A DNA stretch of 32,257 nucleotides from Lenisia limosa. Lineage: Eukaryota; Breviatea. The notes under the pieces are model-generated. The model saw only the letters and a program-made list of their open reading frames with translations, did no database searches and had not been told where the DNA came from. The translations under genes were made by a program, and so were the position numbers. Below are positions 1 through 9,300 of this stretch, piece by piece. The stretch spans positions 1-32,257 of the forward strand of contig LPNZ01007946.1 in assembly GCA_001655205.1 (NCBI GenBank). Reading direction: 5' to 3'. Each line of letters begins with the position of its first letter. Within the stretch, counting starts at the first letter, position 1.

Positions 1-89
1 AATTAAAATAAAAACAGAGCTAAATCACCAATAAATCAACAACCAATTCCAATTAAAATATACCAAAACGAAATATCTATCGTCTATAG

Positions 90-488
90 TCAACAACACT
101 TTCTCGCTCTGCGATGTTTTGCCCGGCTTTCAGCAGATGGATCGATTGTAGGTCTCCCTCCAGAACCAGGCTTGTATAGAATCGCGTTGCTATCCAGAAG
201 AAAACGATTGTATGCACGCGTCAGGATCACATCGCTGATCTTGACAGAATAGGAGCTTTTATAATCAATAATTGTGAAGCACTTCCTTGGCAGGCTGTCG
301 GGAAGGTATCTTTGATTGTGGTATGCCTCACAAGCTCTTCTCAGAAGCTGGTTCCGCTCAGCGGGGTTCAAGAAGTCTTGAAAACCGTTGGGTTCAAGAG
401 GCATTTTGGGTTTCATGCCCCGCATTTTGTGTCTTAAGTCTTCTTTATCAGCAACCACCTTATGTCGTTTAGCTCTCGTAACTTTCAT
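90..488 (-). CDS. hypothetical protein, basic, 132 aa, 5' end uncertain
   Basis: An uninterrupted minus-strand frame of 132 codons runs from an ATG at 488 to a TGA at 90. The product is rich in Arg and Lys, starting MKVTRAKRHK and ending near RAKHRRARKCC, with a Gly-rich stretch (KPGSGGRPT) before the basic tail. It has no signal peptide or membrane segment, and I recognise no family. The frame stays open upstream into the N gap at 512-628. Beyond the gap, an ATG at 722 followed by 19 codons and a good GTAAGT donor could be a first exon joining this one across the gap. The true start is therefore unknown. The length and composition support a real coding exon, but there is no homology support. 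Confidence 0.35.
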   Translation of the reverse strand: MKVTRAKRHKVVADKEDLRHKMRGMKPKMPLEPNGFQDFLNPAERNQLLRRACEAYHNQRYLPDSLPRKCFTIIDYKSSYSVKISDVILTRAYNRFLLDSNAILYKPGSGGRPTIDPSAESRAKHRRARKCC

Positions 489-511
489 GGTTAAAAACAG
501 GGGGAAATGAA

Positions 512-628
512 NNNNNNNNNNNNNNNNNNNNNNNNNNNNNNNNNNNNNNNNNNNNNNNNNNNNNNNNNNNNNNNNNNNNNNNNNNNNNNNNNNNNNNNNN
601 NNNNNNNNNNNNNNNNNNNNNNNNNNNN
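512..628. other. assembly gap (117 N)
   Basis: This run of N separates the possible first exon (ATG at 722) from the main frame of the minus-strand hypothetical gene. Any reading frame drawn through it is unsupported. Confidence 0.95.
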
Positions 629-773
629 TGCCATATTTTTGAGACATAGAAAGCAAACTACTTACACATAATATGCTACCGACACTAAACCCGATTTTAC
701 CCGATTTTTTATAAATTCCCATTTTCCTCTAAGTAGTATGAATATACATTAGTATGCAATCGATATGTAATAA

Positions 774-1377
774 TTAACACCACAGAAGAAATGGATCAAG
801 GCAAGGGCTTATTCTGGCAACAAAACAAATAAGAAGAAAACAAACTGAAATGAAGGATTCTTCTTACCCATCTGAGGCTGATGTAACGACTTCAAGTCCA
901 TTTTCCAAACATGAATCCGTTATTTTTTTTAATTGCTCCTTGAGGGGAACAACGGCCGTGGTATCGTATGGGGAAGTGGAGAAGTGGGCGAAGCACTACT
1001 GGTCTTGGGGGAGATCACCGCTGGAGGGGAGAGAGGTTCGGGGGTGATGCTTNNNNNNNNNNNNNNNNNNNNNNNNNNNNNNNNNNNNNNNNNNNNNNNN
1101 NNNNNNNNNNNNNNNNNNNNNNNNNNNNNNNNNNNNNNNNNNNNNNNNNNNNNNNNNNNNNNNNNNNNNNNNNNNNNNNNNNNNNNNNNNNNNNNNNNNN
1201 NNNNNNNNNNNNNNNNNNNNNNNNNNNNNNNNNNNNNNNNNNNNNNNNNNNNNNNNNNNNNNNNNNNNNNNNTTCTGGTCCGGTTCGATGTCGCTGTTCT
1301 CGTCGTTGCTTTGCAAAGATATCTCCAAGCACATCATCTTCAAATTTATATTCAGGAACGTCGTCATGTCGTCCCAT
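774..1377 (-). CDS. tentative gene, acidic/basic N-terminus plus Ser/Pro-rich segment, interrupted by a gap
   Basis: The minus strand has an ATG at 1377 and 35 open codons (MGRHDDVPEYKFEDDVLGDI...) up to the gap at 1053-1272. Below the gap one frame is Ser/Pro-rich (SITPEPLSPPAVISPKTSS). A neighbouring frame gives a helical-looking stretch (PLKEQLKKITDSCLENGLEV) that ends at a GGTAAGA donor near 865. A TTGCCAG acceptor about 55 nt further on would splice to a short last exon ending in TAA at 774. The two frames below the gap can only be joined by a small intron or a one-base error in a C-run near 985. I do not recognise the protein. The next minus-strand ATG lies only 51 bp downstream, so this model and its neighbour might be one gene. 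Confidence 0.3.
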
Positions 1378-2122
1378 TTTGGTTGTTCCGAAGACAAATT
1401 GCGAAAAAATAGACAAATGAAAAAGCGTTCGCGTTCATGTGAGTGTTCGCGTTCATATATGGTCACCTAATAGTACAATATAATATGCATGCATATGATA
1501 TGTATATGCTGCTCCGCNNNNNNNNNNNNNNNNNNNNNNNNNNNNNNNNNNNNNNNNNNNNNNNCGGGTATAAATTGCTTAATTTTATCTTTAATACTGT
1601 TAAAGTGATAGATTTAAACATTAGTTACTAGTCCCTCATAGAGTAAGCGAAACTTGCTCCCAAAAAGAAGAAAAAAAGAAGAAAGAAGAAGAAGAAAAAA
1701 GAAAAAAAGAAAAAAAGAAAAGAAAAGAAAAAAGCCACCAGAGTACCGGCCCGGACTATTTAATTGTGTTATTTTTTCCCTTTTTTTACATTATCACTGT
1801 GTTACAGTAACTATATTTCAAGAGCTGACAACGAAGGCAACTCAAACTTAAGTGGGATTTTGTTGATTTTGTAAAAATATTATCCAATCTTGGGTCAGAA
1901 AAAAATATTTAGTATTTTTTAAAAAAGGGTTCGAAATAAAAATTTATTTTTTCGAAACCCCCCCTTTTTCACCTTATTGTGGCTTTCAGGATTACGTAGA
2001 AATTTAGTACGTTCAAAATGAGTGAAATCGGAACAAAAAAGAAAATTTAACCATAAAGTGGAAAAAAAAAAAGGTCCAATAATTAAAAATATTTTTACAA
2101 TTTCTTCATTTTTTGAATTTTC
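1378..2122. other. AT-rich intergenic region
   Basis: No frame here has convincing coding composition or splice sites. The stretch holds an N gap (1518-1564), a long purine tract (1665-1735) and A/T homopolymers. It ends at a 10-N gap (2123-2132). Confidence 0.6.
1665..1735 (+). repeat. purine (AAG/AAAAG) low-complexity tract
   Basis: About 70 nt consist almost only of A and G in AAG, AAAAG and GAAAA units, a typical simple-sequence tract. Its translation is only Lys/Arg/Glu and I do not take it as coding. Confidence 0.85.
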
Positions 2123-2422
2123 NNNNNNNNNNAAGCCCCATCCATACCTGAAGTAAGACGACAGTTGGAGCCGCAGCGCGAACTTCATGGTAAATTCGGT
2201 CGAGACGAGAGCCATGAGAAAAGGACTTGTTCAAAGAGGGGAATCTCCTGAGACGTTCAGAAAGGTTAAAAGGCAAAAATTGAAGAAAACAAGAAAACAC
2301 ATAATACCTTGAATAACTTCCATAATGGAGTATGTTGTAAGACAACAAACTGAATTGATTTTGAGAACAACTTAAAGTTGCAGCTCGTTCGGAATTGATG
2401 GAAGAGCAGATTGACTGGGAAG

Positions 2423-2608
2423 GTTAGTTGGGTCCTCATGAAACAAACTTCGATAGCTCCTCTATTCAAAGATGGTGACAACATAGTAAGATACTCTTAA
2501 AAGGAAAAGTACAAAAGTGGGAACTAACTCTGAAAATCAAATAGTATCACAAAAATCACCAAAAAGTTTACCTTAAATAATTGGAAAGAAAGGGGCCCAG
2601 GGCCTCAG
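2423..2608 (+). repeat. direct repeat a, copy 1
   Basis: These 186 nt begin with GTTAGTTGGGTCCTCATG, end with GGGCCTCAG and match 5864-6049 almost base for base at the same length. The copy ends exactly at the 10-N gap 2609-2618. In the second copy the first 60 or so nt are coding in an open frame; here that frame is not continued upstream. Confidence 0.9.
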
Positions 2609-2618
2609 NNNNNNNNNN

Positions 2619-3691
2619 TGCGAAGAATGAAAAAAAAATTCGCTCTGCATTGAGAATAGCGGCCCACTGTCAAACTGCTGCTGAGTCTTCAAAATAAAAA
2701 AATCCGGAAATTTAAACAAAGTGGGGATGTCGCTCACCAAATAATATTCTTTTCTAAAAGCTCTAGGCATCTATCAAGATGTTCAATGTAGCAAGCACGG
2801 CGGAGTTGTGTGTCGCTCGAGTTATTACAATGGCAAGATTTGGATTTGATGAAGAATTTGAAAAAGGTTTGAGTGATGGGTATTTTATTTGACAACCTTA
2901 ATGTGTCTCATTTGTGTAGCGGAAGAATTTGGAAAAGAGGAACTGGATGATTTTTACAAACCATTTGGACCCGATGCCAACCGCCTTCTGGGACCTGGCT
3001 TTACACTCATATCCAAGAGATGTGACAAAGTAAGATATATTTTGTGTTGACATTGTATATTCAGTACCGCATTGTTAACAAAGATAAGTACCTCTCAATG
3101 ATTGACGAATGTGTTGAACACCTGGAAGCGATTGTGTTCCGTCACGAAATGCAATGGGTGGAGAATCACCCCCCGAAGCAACATTGAAAATGGTTGCGCC
3201 TTCTGAAGAGTCAATTGAAGCGGCAATGGAATGGAACATGAATGTGGTTGGAGTCAGCACCAGTGCGTTCTTCAACACTGAAGCCGTTTTGCTTGTTTTG
3301 GAGAATCTTGCGAAGAAAAAAGGATGCTCTCCACGAAATCCTCTTCTTGTTATGGGAGACGGAGCCAAAATCCATGTATCAGCCGAGGTATATTACCTTT
3401 TATTGGTATGTTTGTGTTAACTATTCAGGCTTCTGCTACACTTTTCCCAAGGTCAGGCGTTATTTTTGTGGCTGAACTGTCATTTTCGTCACATTTCATG
3501 CAGGTTAGTAACGGTACTTTGACTATGATTAACAGTTGTCCAGGTTGCCGACTCCCTCTATCATGCAAAGGTCAATGAAAGTATTCGCAAAGGTAGTTCT
3601 CGTCATGCTAAAAATAGCTCAATTCGGTGAGTTATCCTCTTTTTTTAGTCAAATTGAAGAACATGAGGTGGTTTCCATTTGTGCAGCTGCT
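2619..3691 (+). repeat. direct repeat b, copy 1 (internally deleted)
   Basis: This block aligns with 4230-5500 from its first base (TGCGAAGAAT) to its last (GTGCAGCTGCT), and both copies stop at a 10-N gap at the same base. Relative to copy 2 it lacks about 13 nt and about 240 nt of coding sequence near 3135-3150. It keeps about 86 nt (near 3362-3450), including an intron, that copy 2 lacks. Single-base differences and small indels are scattered along it. Confidence 0.9.
2830..3691 (+). pseudogene. broken copy 1 of an unrecognised intron-containing gene
   Basis: Copy 1 of a gene also found at 4454-5500. The likely start is MARFGFDEEFEK (ATG 2830), though this copy also has an upstream in-frame ATG at 2779. 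Introns with GT...AG ends are visible after FEK, after the exon ending RCDK, after KIHVSAE, after HFMQ and after KNSSIR. The exon ending LISKRCDK is in frame here. About 250 nt of the following exon are missing, and a base is lost near 3166 in CACCCCCC, so the deduced protein is shortened and shifted. The remainder includes MVAPSEESIEAAMEWNM and NPLLVMGDGAKIHVSAE. I recognise no domain; transposase, reverse transcriptase and helicase motifs are absent. It may be a true decayed duplicate or an error-bearing contig of the same locus. Confidence 0.5.
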
Positions 3692-3701
3692 NNNNNNNNN
3701 N

Positions 3702-3774
3702 ATTTCAGAAAAAGCCATCCTCAAAATAATTATCGAAATATATCAAAAAAATTCAAATTAGACAATTTTTCTTT
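3702..3774 (+). repeat. direct repeat c, copy 1
   Basis: About 73 nt starting ATTTCAGAAAAAGCCATCCTC, nearly identical to 6190-6262. This copy starts exactly after a 10-N gap. It has no coding frame of note. Confidence 0.85.
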
Positions 3775-3904
3775 CTTCCTCCTGATTCGACATATAAAAT
3801 GTCCTCGTTTCAGGTATTTCCAACCCCAAGTGGATATGTTCTGTTCATCCCCCACGCCACTCTTTCGTTGTCAATTAATAGAATTCAACAGAATGTGAAA
3901 TCAA

Positions 3905-4241
3905 CCGGAAGCCAAGCTAGCTGGAAGGAAGCAAGGTCGCCCTTCTTTCCCAACGAAGACACTTGATGCTGGAAGAGACATAATTCGTCAACACAAACTG
4001 GAATGTGAGTAGTTTTACTGATTTATGTTAGATAGACATGAAAACTGATGTAGCAACTGTAACCCACGCAATGAAAGAAGTTGATGAGAAGGGTAGAGGA
4101 AGTGAAAGTTCGACAAGGAAGCTTTTAGCGGAATTCTCTAATCCAAGTGATCTTGATTACCACAACAAATGTAAGATTTCACAATTCTTTGATTCTCTCT
4201 ATCATTTTAACGTTCCAGCCCGAAAATTGTGCGAAGAATAA
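3905..4241 (+). CDS. 3' exons of an unrecognised gene, 5' part unclear
   Basis: An open stretch encodes a basic segment (AKLAGRKQGRPSFPTKTLDA, then GRDIIRQHKLE). It meets a GTGAGTAG donor near 3998 and, after a short intron ending ATAG, continues in frame as MKTDVATVTHAMKEVDEKG and on to DLDYHNK. A second intron (GTAAGATT...CCAG, about 48 nt) leads to SRKLCEE and TAA at 4241. The two introns and the clean final splice make this a believable gene 3' end. A TGA stands in frame a few codons upstream of the basic segment, so the link to the exon at about 3815-3960 is not resolved. The last bases of this gene (TGCGAAGAAT) reappear at 2619, the start of repeat b copy 1. The gene end therefore belongs to the duplicated unit. 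No family recognised. Confidence 0.4.
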
Positions 4242-5500
4242 AAAAAAATTCGCTCTGCATTGAGAATAGCGGCCACTGTCAAACTGCTGCTGAGTCTTCA
4301 AAATAAAAAAATCCAGAAATTCAAACAAAGTGGGTGTATGTGTACGGAATAGTCGCTCACCAAATAATATTCTTTTCTAAAAGCTCTAGGGCATCTATCA
4401 AGATATTCAATGTAGCAAGCACGGCGGAGTTGTGTGTCGCTCGAGTTATTACAATGGCAAGATTTGGATTTGATGAAGAATTTGAAAAAGGTTTGAGTGA
4501 TGGGTATTTTATTTGACAACCTTAATGTGTCTCATTTGTGTAGCGGAAGAATTTGAAAAAGAGGAACTGGATGATTTTTACAAACCATTTGGACCCGATT
4601 CCAACCGCCTTCTGGGACCTGGCTTTACACTCATATCAGAGATGTGACAAAGTAAGATATATTTTTTTGTTGACATTGCAGTATATTCAGTACCGCATTG
4701 TTCACAAAGATAAGTACCTCTCAATGATTGACGAATGTGTTGAACACCTGGAAGCGATTGTGCCCAATTCGCCTGTTCCGTCACGAAATGTTGTATTTAT
4801 TGACGAGATAGCGTGGATGAAATCTTACTGGGAATCAGTGAAAGGTGAACCACTGGCTTCAGCAATTTCGATTCTCAATTTAAATGGGATAATAGAGGAG
4901 TCTGGAATTGTTCTGGGTGGTGAAAACCTCTTCAAGAAAGCAGCTGCTCGTTCAGAAAAAGAGAAACGTCAAAAGGCACCAAAGAGACCCAAGCTTCCGC
5001 GCATTGGAGTAAAGAGTATGGATGACATCTTGCAATGGGTGGAGAATCACCCCACCGAAGCAACATTGAAATGGTTGCGCCTTCTGAAGAGTCAATTAAA
5101 GCGGCAATGGAATGGAACATGAATGTGGTTGGAGTCAGCACCAGTGCGTTCTTCAACACTGAAGCCGTTTTGCTTGTTTTGGAGAATCTTGCGAAGAAAA
5201 AAGGATGCTCTCCACGAAATCCTCTTCTTGTTATGGGAGACGGGGGTCAGGCGTTATTTTTGTGGCTGAACCGTCATTTTCGTCACATTTCATGCAGGTT
5301 AGTAACGGTACTTTGACTATGATTACCAGTTGTCCAGGTTGCCGACTCCCTCTATCATGCAAAGGTCAATGAAAGTATTCGCAAAGGTATTTCTCGTCAT
5401 GCTAAAAATAGCTCAATTCGGTAAGTACGCTATCTACCTCTTATCCTCTTTTTTTAGTCAAATTGAAGAACATGAGGTGGTTTCCATTTGTGCAGCTGCT
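4230..5500 (+). repeat. direct repeat b, copy 2
   Basis: The partner of 2619-3691, offset 1,611 nt at its start. It carries the coding sequence deleted from copy 1 (about 4790-5030) but lacks about 86 nt, including one intron, near 5240. It ends at the 10-N gap 5501-5510 on the same base as copy 1. Confidence 0.9.
4454..5500 (+). pseudogene. broken copy 2 of the unrecognised intron-containing gene
   Basis: This is the fuller copy. From ATG 4454 the exons encode MARFGFDEEFEK, then AEEFEKEELDDFYKPFGPDS. Later come YIQYRIVHKDKYLSMIDECV, a stretch with VVFIDEIAWMKSYWES, a basic linker (KEKRQKAPKRPKLPR) and SMDDILQWVENHPTEATLK. The exon before the second intron is two bases shorter than in copy 1 and reads into TGA. 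One A is missing near 5070, so the frame also breaks before the MVAPSEES segment. The frame breaks differ from those of copy 1, so no single copy gives the whole protein. A plain ORF from 4553 to 5122 is not the real product, because it reads through an intron and two shifted exons. Function unknown; the basic linker hints at a nuclear or nucleic-acid role, which is only inference. Confidence 0.5.
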
Positions 5501-5540
5501 NNNNNNNNNNACGATGCTTGGGAAGCCGTCAACTCCTGAA

Positions 5541-5930
5541 AAAGCCGTCTTTCGGACTGAAACCCATAATTCATAAGCACGAGTTAATTGAGTTCATCCA
5601 GGCACTCGCATTACAAGCCTCTGCCTCTGTCAAAGCTCACATTGACAATTGTGAAGATGCTGATACTGTTACTCCGGAGTTGGTTTCTTACGCTCAAGGT
5701 GTTGCTNNNNNNNNNNATATTTCACAGATTTAGGATGGGGCCCGGTCGAAAACCAGCCCCGAATTCCTACGATGTCGATGACATGCATGTTGAGAAGAAC
5801 GTCTGGGAAACTCACCTTACTGACACTGAAAAGCACCGATATTTGCTGAAAGCAGCCACTGATGTTAGTTGGGTCCTCATGAAACAAACTTCGATAGCTC
5901 CTCTATTCAAAGATGGTGACAACATAGTAA
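5541..5930 (+). CDS. exon fragments of an unrecognised gene across a 10-N gap
   Basis: The piece 5511-5706 has one open frame: FGLKPIIHKHELIEFIQAL, then SASVKAHIDNCEDADTVTPE and LVSYAQGVA up to the gap 5707-5716. After the gap, a TTTCACAG acceptor is followed by another open exon: MGPGRKPAPNSYDVDDMHVE, THLTDTEKHRYLLKAATDV and SIAPLFKDGDNI. It ends at a GTAAGG donor or, if read through, a TAA at 5941. The regular helical pattern and codon quality support coding sequence. I recognise no family. Whether the fragments belong to the gene of 2830-5500 cannot be told from the broken scaffold. Confidence 0.35.
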
Positions 5931-6049
5931 GGTACTCTTAAAAGGAAAAGTACAAAAGTGGGAATTAACTCTGAAAATCAAATAGTATAACAAAAATCAC
6001 CAAAAAGTTTACCTTAAATAATTGGAAAGAAAGGGGCCCAGGGCCTCAG
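5864..6049 (+). repeat. direct repeat a, copy 2
   Basis: This 186-nt partner of 2423-2608 continues smoothly into unique sequence on both sides, unlike copy 1, which ends at a gap. Its first part is the end of the exon described for 5541-5930. Confidence 0.9.
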
Positions 6050-6189
6050 GCCAAGAGAGTCGGGCGAAGAGCAAAGGTTGGTGTAAGGAAGTTACTGATC
6101 TGACCAGTATCTCAGTTTAGCATTAAGCTGCTGTCTCTCCACTGCCTCTCTTGAAAAGGCGTGGAGCACGTTGATGGAGAGGGGCTTTT
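6050..6189 (+). other. GC-richer segment without a recognised gene
   Basis: This stretch is richer in G and C than its surroundings and has no good reading frame. It contains a short hairpin (CCACTGCC, an 11-nt loop, GGCGTGG). Flanked by repeats a and c, it lies 150-290 bp upstream of the SEC24 start. It could be 5' UTR, promoter or an RNA gene; I cannot decide. Confidence 0.35.
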
Positions 6190-6262
6190 ATTTCAGAAAA
6201 AGCCATCCTCGAAATAATTATCGAAATATATCAAAAAAATTCAAATTAGACAATTTTTCTTT
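6190..6262 (+). repeat. direct repeat c, copy 2
   Basis: The partner of 3702-3774. The copies diverge abruptly after the T-run near 6262, where this one leads into the SEC24 upstream region. Confidence 0.85.
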
Positions 6263-6337
6263 TTGCTGGTTCACTATTATTTGATGATTTTGGGGTAACT
6301 GTTAGTAACATAATCTGCTAAGTAATTCAGGCAAAAA

Positions 6338-9300
6338 ATGGCTGCGAACTATCCTGTTCCTCCAGGGGCGAGGTTTGAATGGATTTTGGCTTTGATATGT
6401 CTTTATTAATGGAACCAATAACTATATTCTGAAGGATATTGGATTTTTTTGTTTCCTTTTTGGCTGTTCTCGAGCCCTTCCTTATATTTGCAGGCATTAT
6501 GGACACACGAGCCCCTCTCCGCAACCAGCAACAACATACCAGCAGTCATTCCAGCCAAACCACCCACCAATGACTGGACCTCCTCCAATGCAAAGGACTG
6601 GACCTCCTGTAGCTGGGCCTCCTATTACTAACAAACCAAACATGGGAGTTCCTACACCACCCCAACCAATGGCGAGCCCTGTAGCGCCTGTAAATACTGT
6701 GACGTCGGCTCCCCCGCAGAGTATCCCAACCCCAGATCCTGTCCCTGGAAGACCGCAAAGAAGGCAATATCATGATATTCAGAAGATCAGTGGCCTTGGA
6801 ATCTCCTCCCCTGGTCGTTCAACTTCTTCCCCAAACCCACAGATGTATGTTCCTGCCCATCAGAAGCCAAGTGAAAGTGAGAACGTTTCATCTCCGGCAT
6901 ATTCTGGCTATGGTAAGCTCTAGATTTGTTTGTCTTGAATTCTACAATGTCCCTCCTCTCATCTTCTTAGGAAATTTGTCACCGAAACCTGATTTCCAAT
7001 ACAGTAAGGAGAGCAAAGCTTTTATAACGCACACTTCCTCTTACCCTCATCCATCCATCAGATAGCGAACTGAATGCAGGTAAACAGTTTCTCAGACCAA
7101 CGTTGAATGTGATCCCCAGAACCAAGGCAATGTTAGATGCCTCACATCTTCCTTTGGCTATCCATCTTCGACCTCTTGCCGCTGAAACTGAGGAGGTTTG
7201 TTTTTTTGTTTTTTTTTCAAAAAAACTATGTTCTTTTTTTTATTGCCTTTTTTGGGATCAAGGTTGTTATTGTCTAGGAGCCCCCTCCACTTGTTAATAC
7301 CCAGACCTCTCCGATTGTTCGGTTTGTGGATCCAGACAACCAGTTATTTTGTCATATTTGTTTCTAACTACTGATAGGTGTAAAATGTGTCGTATGTATA
7401 TGCATCCTAATGTGCAATTCACAAGCAATGGACGGAACTGGAAATGTGACATTTGTGGCATTGAAAATGCAGGTTTGTTTGTCATAACGACACATCTTTC
7501 TTTTTTGTATATTATGGTGTAGTTGTGGCCCAGTACTTCTCCCCCCTTGTTGACGGCAAACGAACGGACGCAATGAGTCGTCCTGAGCTTCGGTCCGGTT
7601 CTGTCGAGTATATCGGTAAGGCCAAGCTCTACTGGGGGTTAACTTTCCAGCCACGGAAGACTACATGACTAGACCCCCCATTCCAACAATTCACTGTTTT
7701 GTTTTTGAGACTTCCAAACAATCTGCCCAGTCAGGTGTTCTCCAAGCATCATGCAATGCAGTCAAAGAAATGCTGGCACAGGTTGGCACATTTCTTGATT
7801 GAGCTGACACTCTAGCTTGATCTCACGGAACCGCACTTTGTTTGCTTCATTGTTGCTGGTTCGACTCTGAGTTTCTTTGACGTTTCTGAGACTCTCTCGA
7901 AACCTAATGAGCTGGTTATTCCCAAGATCGATGAGCCCTTCCTTCCCAACCCAAAGGGTCTTTATCACAGCTACGGAGATGTAAAGGATAATGTTGAGGT
8001 TTGATCTTTTCAAGTAGCATTCCCAACTCACAACTATAGCTGCTTCTTGACATTATTCCTCGCATGTACTCTCGAAACCAAGACCCTGCCAATGCCCTCG
8101 GAACAGCAATTGCTTCTGCCCAGTCTGTCCTGGTAAGCTCACTGAGGTTCTTTCTCTTCTCACACTCCAGGCTAGGAATGGCGGTGTTATCAATCTCTTC
8201 ATGTGCTCTATGCCAAATTGCGGACTTGGAAAATTAGAAACTGTCGAGCAAAAGTCGTACTATGGAACTGCTGAGGTATGAGAGGGGGAGGGGGTCAAAC
8301 ATAACATTGCANNNNNNNNNNNNNNNNNNNNNNNNNNNNNNNNNNNNNNNNNNNNNNNNNNNNNNNNNNNNNNNNNNNNNNNNNNNNNNNNNNNNNNNNN
8401 NNNNNNNNNNNNNNNNNNNNNNNNNNNNNNNNNNNNNNNNNNNNNNNNNNNNNNNNAATTTTACCGAAAGATTGCGATTGATGCACAGCAAAGAGAAGTT
8501 GCCTTCCACCTCTACATCTTCCCTGGTCCAACTTTCATAGATGTGGCCACTGTCAGTAAGCGGGTAGCTGTACTACCTTATGAGCTTTCATGAATTATGT
8601 TGGCTTTAAATGTAATATTTCTCGTTTATATTTGTAGATTCATTGAGTCGTTTTACTTCCGGACAGCTGTTCTTCTACCCTCACTTTAACCCCACCATCC
8701 ACACCCCACAAGTAGGTCACACTCCCATTTCCCCTCTTATCTAATAGCTTACTGCTGATATCCTTGCTGTTAATGCTGAAATTGGCAAAGAAGGTGTCTT
8801 GCGCGTCAGAGTCTCTAAGGGTTAGTCCTTCCCTCTCTGCTATTTATTCAATAGGCTTGAAAGTTACCGTCTACCACGGCTCCTTCTTTGTGCGGACTTC
8901 AAATCTTCTTGGTCTCCCTGTCATTGTTCCAAATCAGAATTTCTCCATTCAAATCGGTTACGAGAGCGAGTCTCTCCAAGGATCCCATGCAGTCGTTCAA
9001 GCAGTGTGCAGACGGTTGATATATAGTATTCGTATATGTATGTATACAATATCATATATATATTAATTATTTATCTTTTCTTGACGCTTAATGATTATAA
9101 GAAAGAGGAGCGCCAATTTACGTACTTAGGCACTGTTGTACACTCCAGCCAACCTGGAACGTCTTATCTGTGTACATACCACGGTCCTTCCCATTGTTGA
9201 AACTATTGGTGACGTCTTCAAGAATTCAGATGAGGAAGCTCTTGCTTGTCTCTTTGCCGATCTTGGTTGGTCTTTTTTTCATCAAAGTTCTTTTCTCACC

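Noticed and set aside
90-722. A 210-codon frame across the N gap 512-628 as one protein
   Set aside because: The N run has no known frame, and a strong GTAAGT donor lies right after codon 19. Only the part below the gap is supported.
1654-1851. A Lys/Arg-rich frame over the purine tract
   Set aside because: It is a translation of simple AAG repeats with no gene-like remainder.
4553-5122. A 189-codon open frame in repeat b copy 2 as a complete protein
   Set aside because: Its first part reads through an intron and out of the exon frame seen in copy 1, and its end (RQWNGT) results from a missing base. Only the middle is true coding sequence.
2123-6262. A transposable element as the cause of the repeats
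   Set aside because: No terminal inverted repeats, target-site duplications, or transposase or reverse transcriptase motifs were seen. The repeat edges follow assembly gaps instead.
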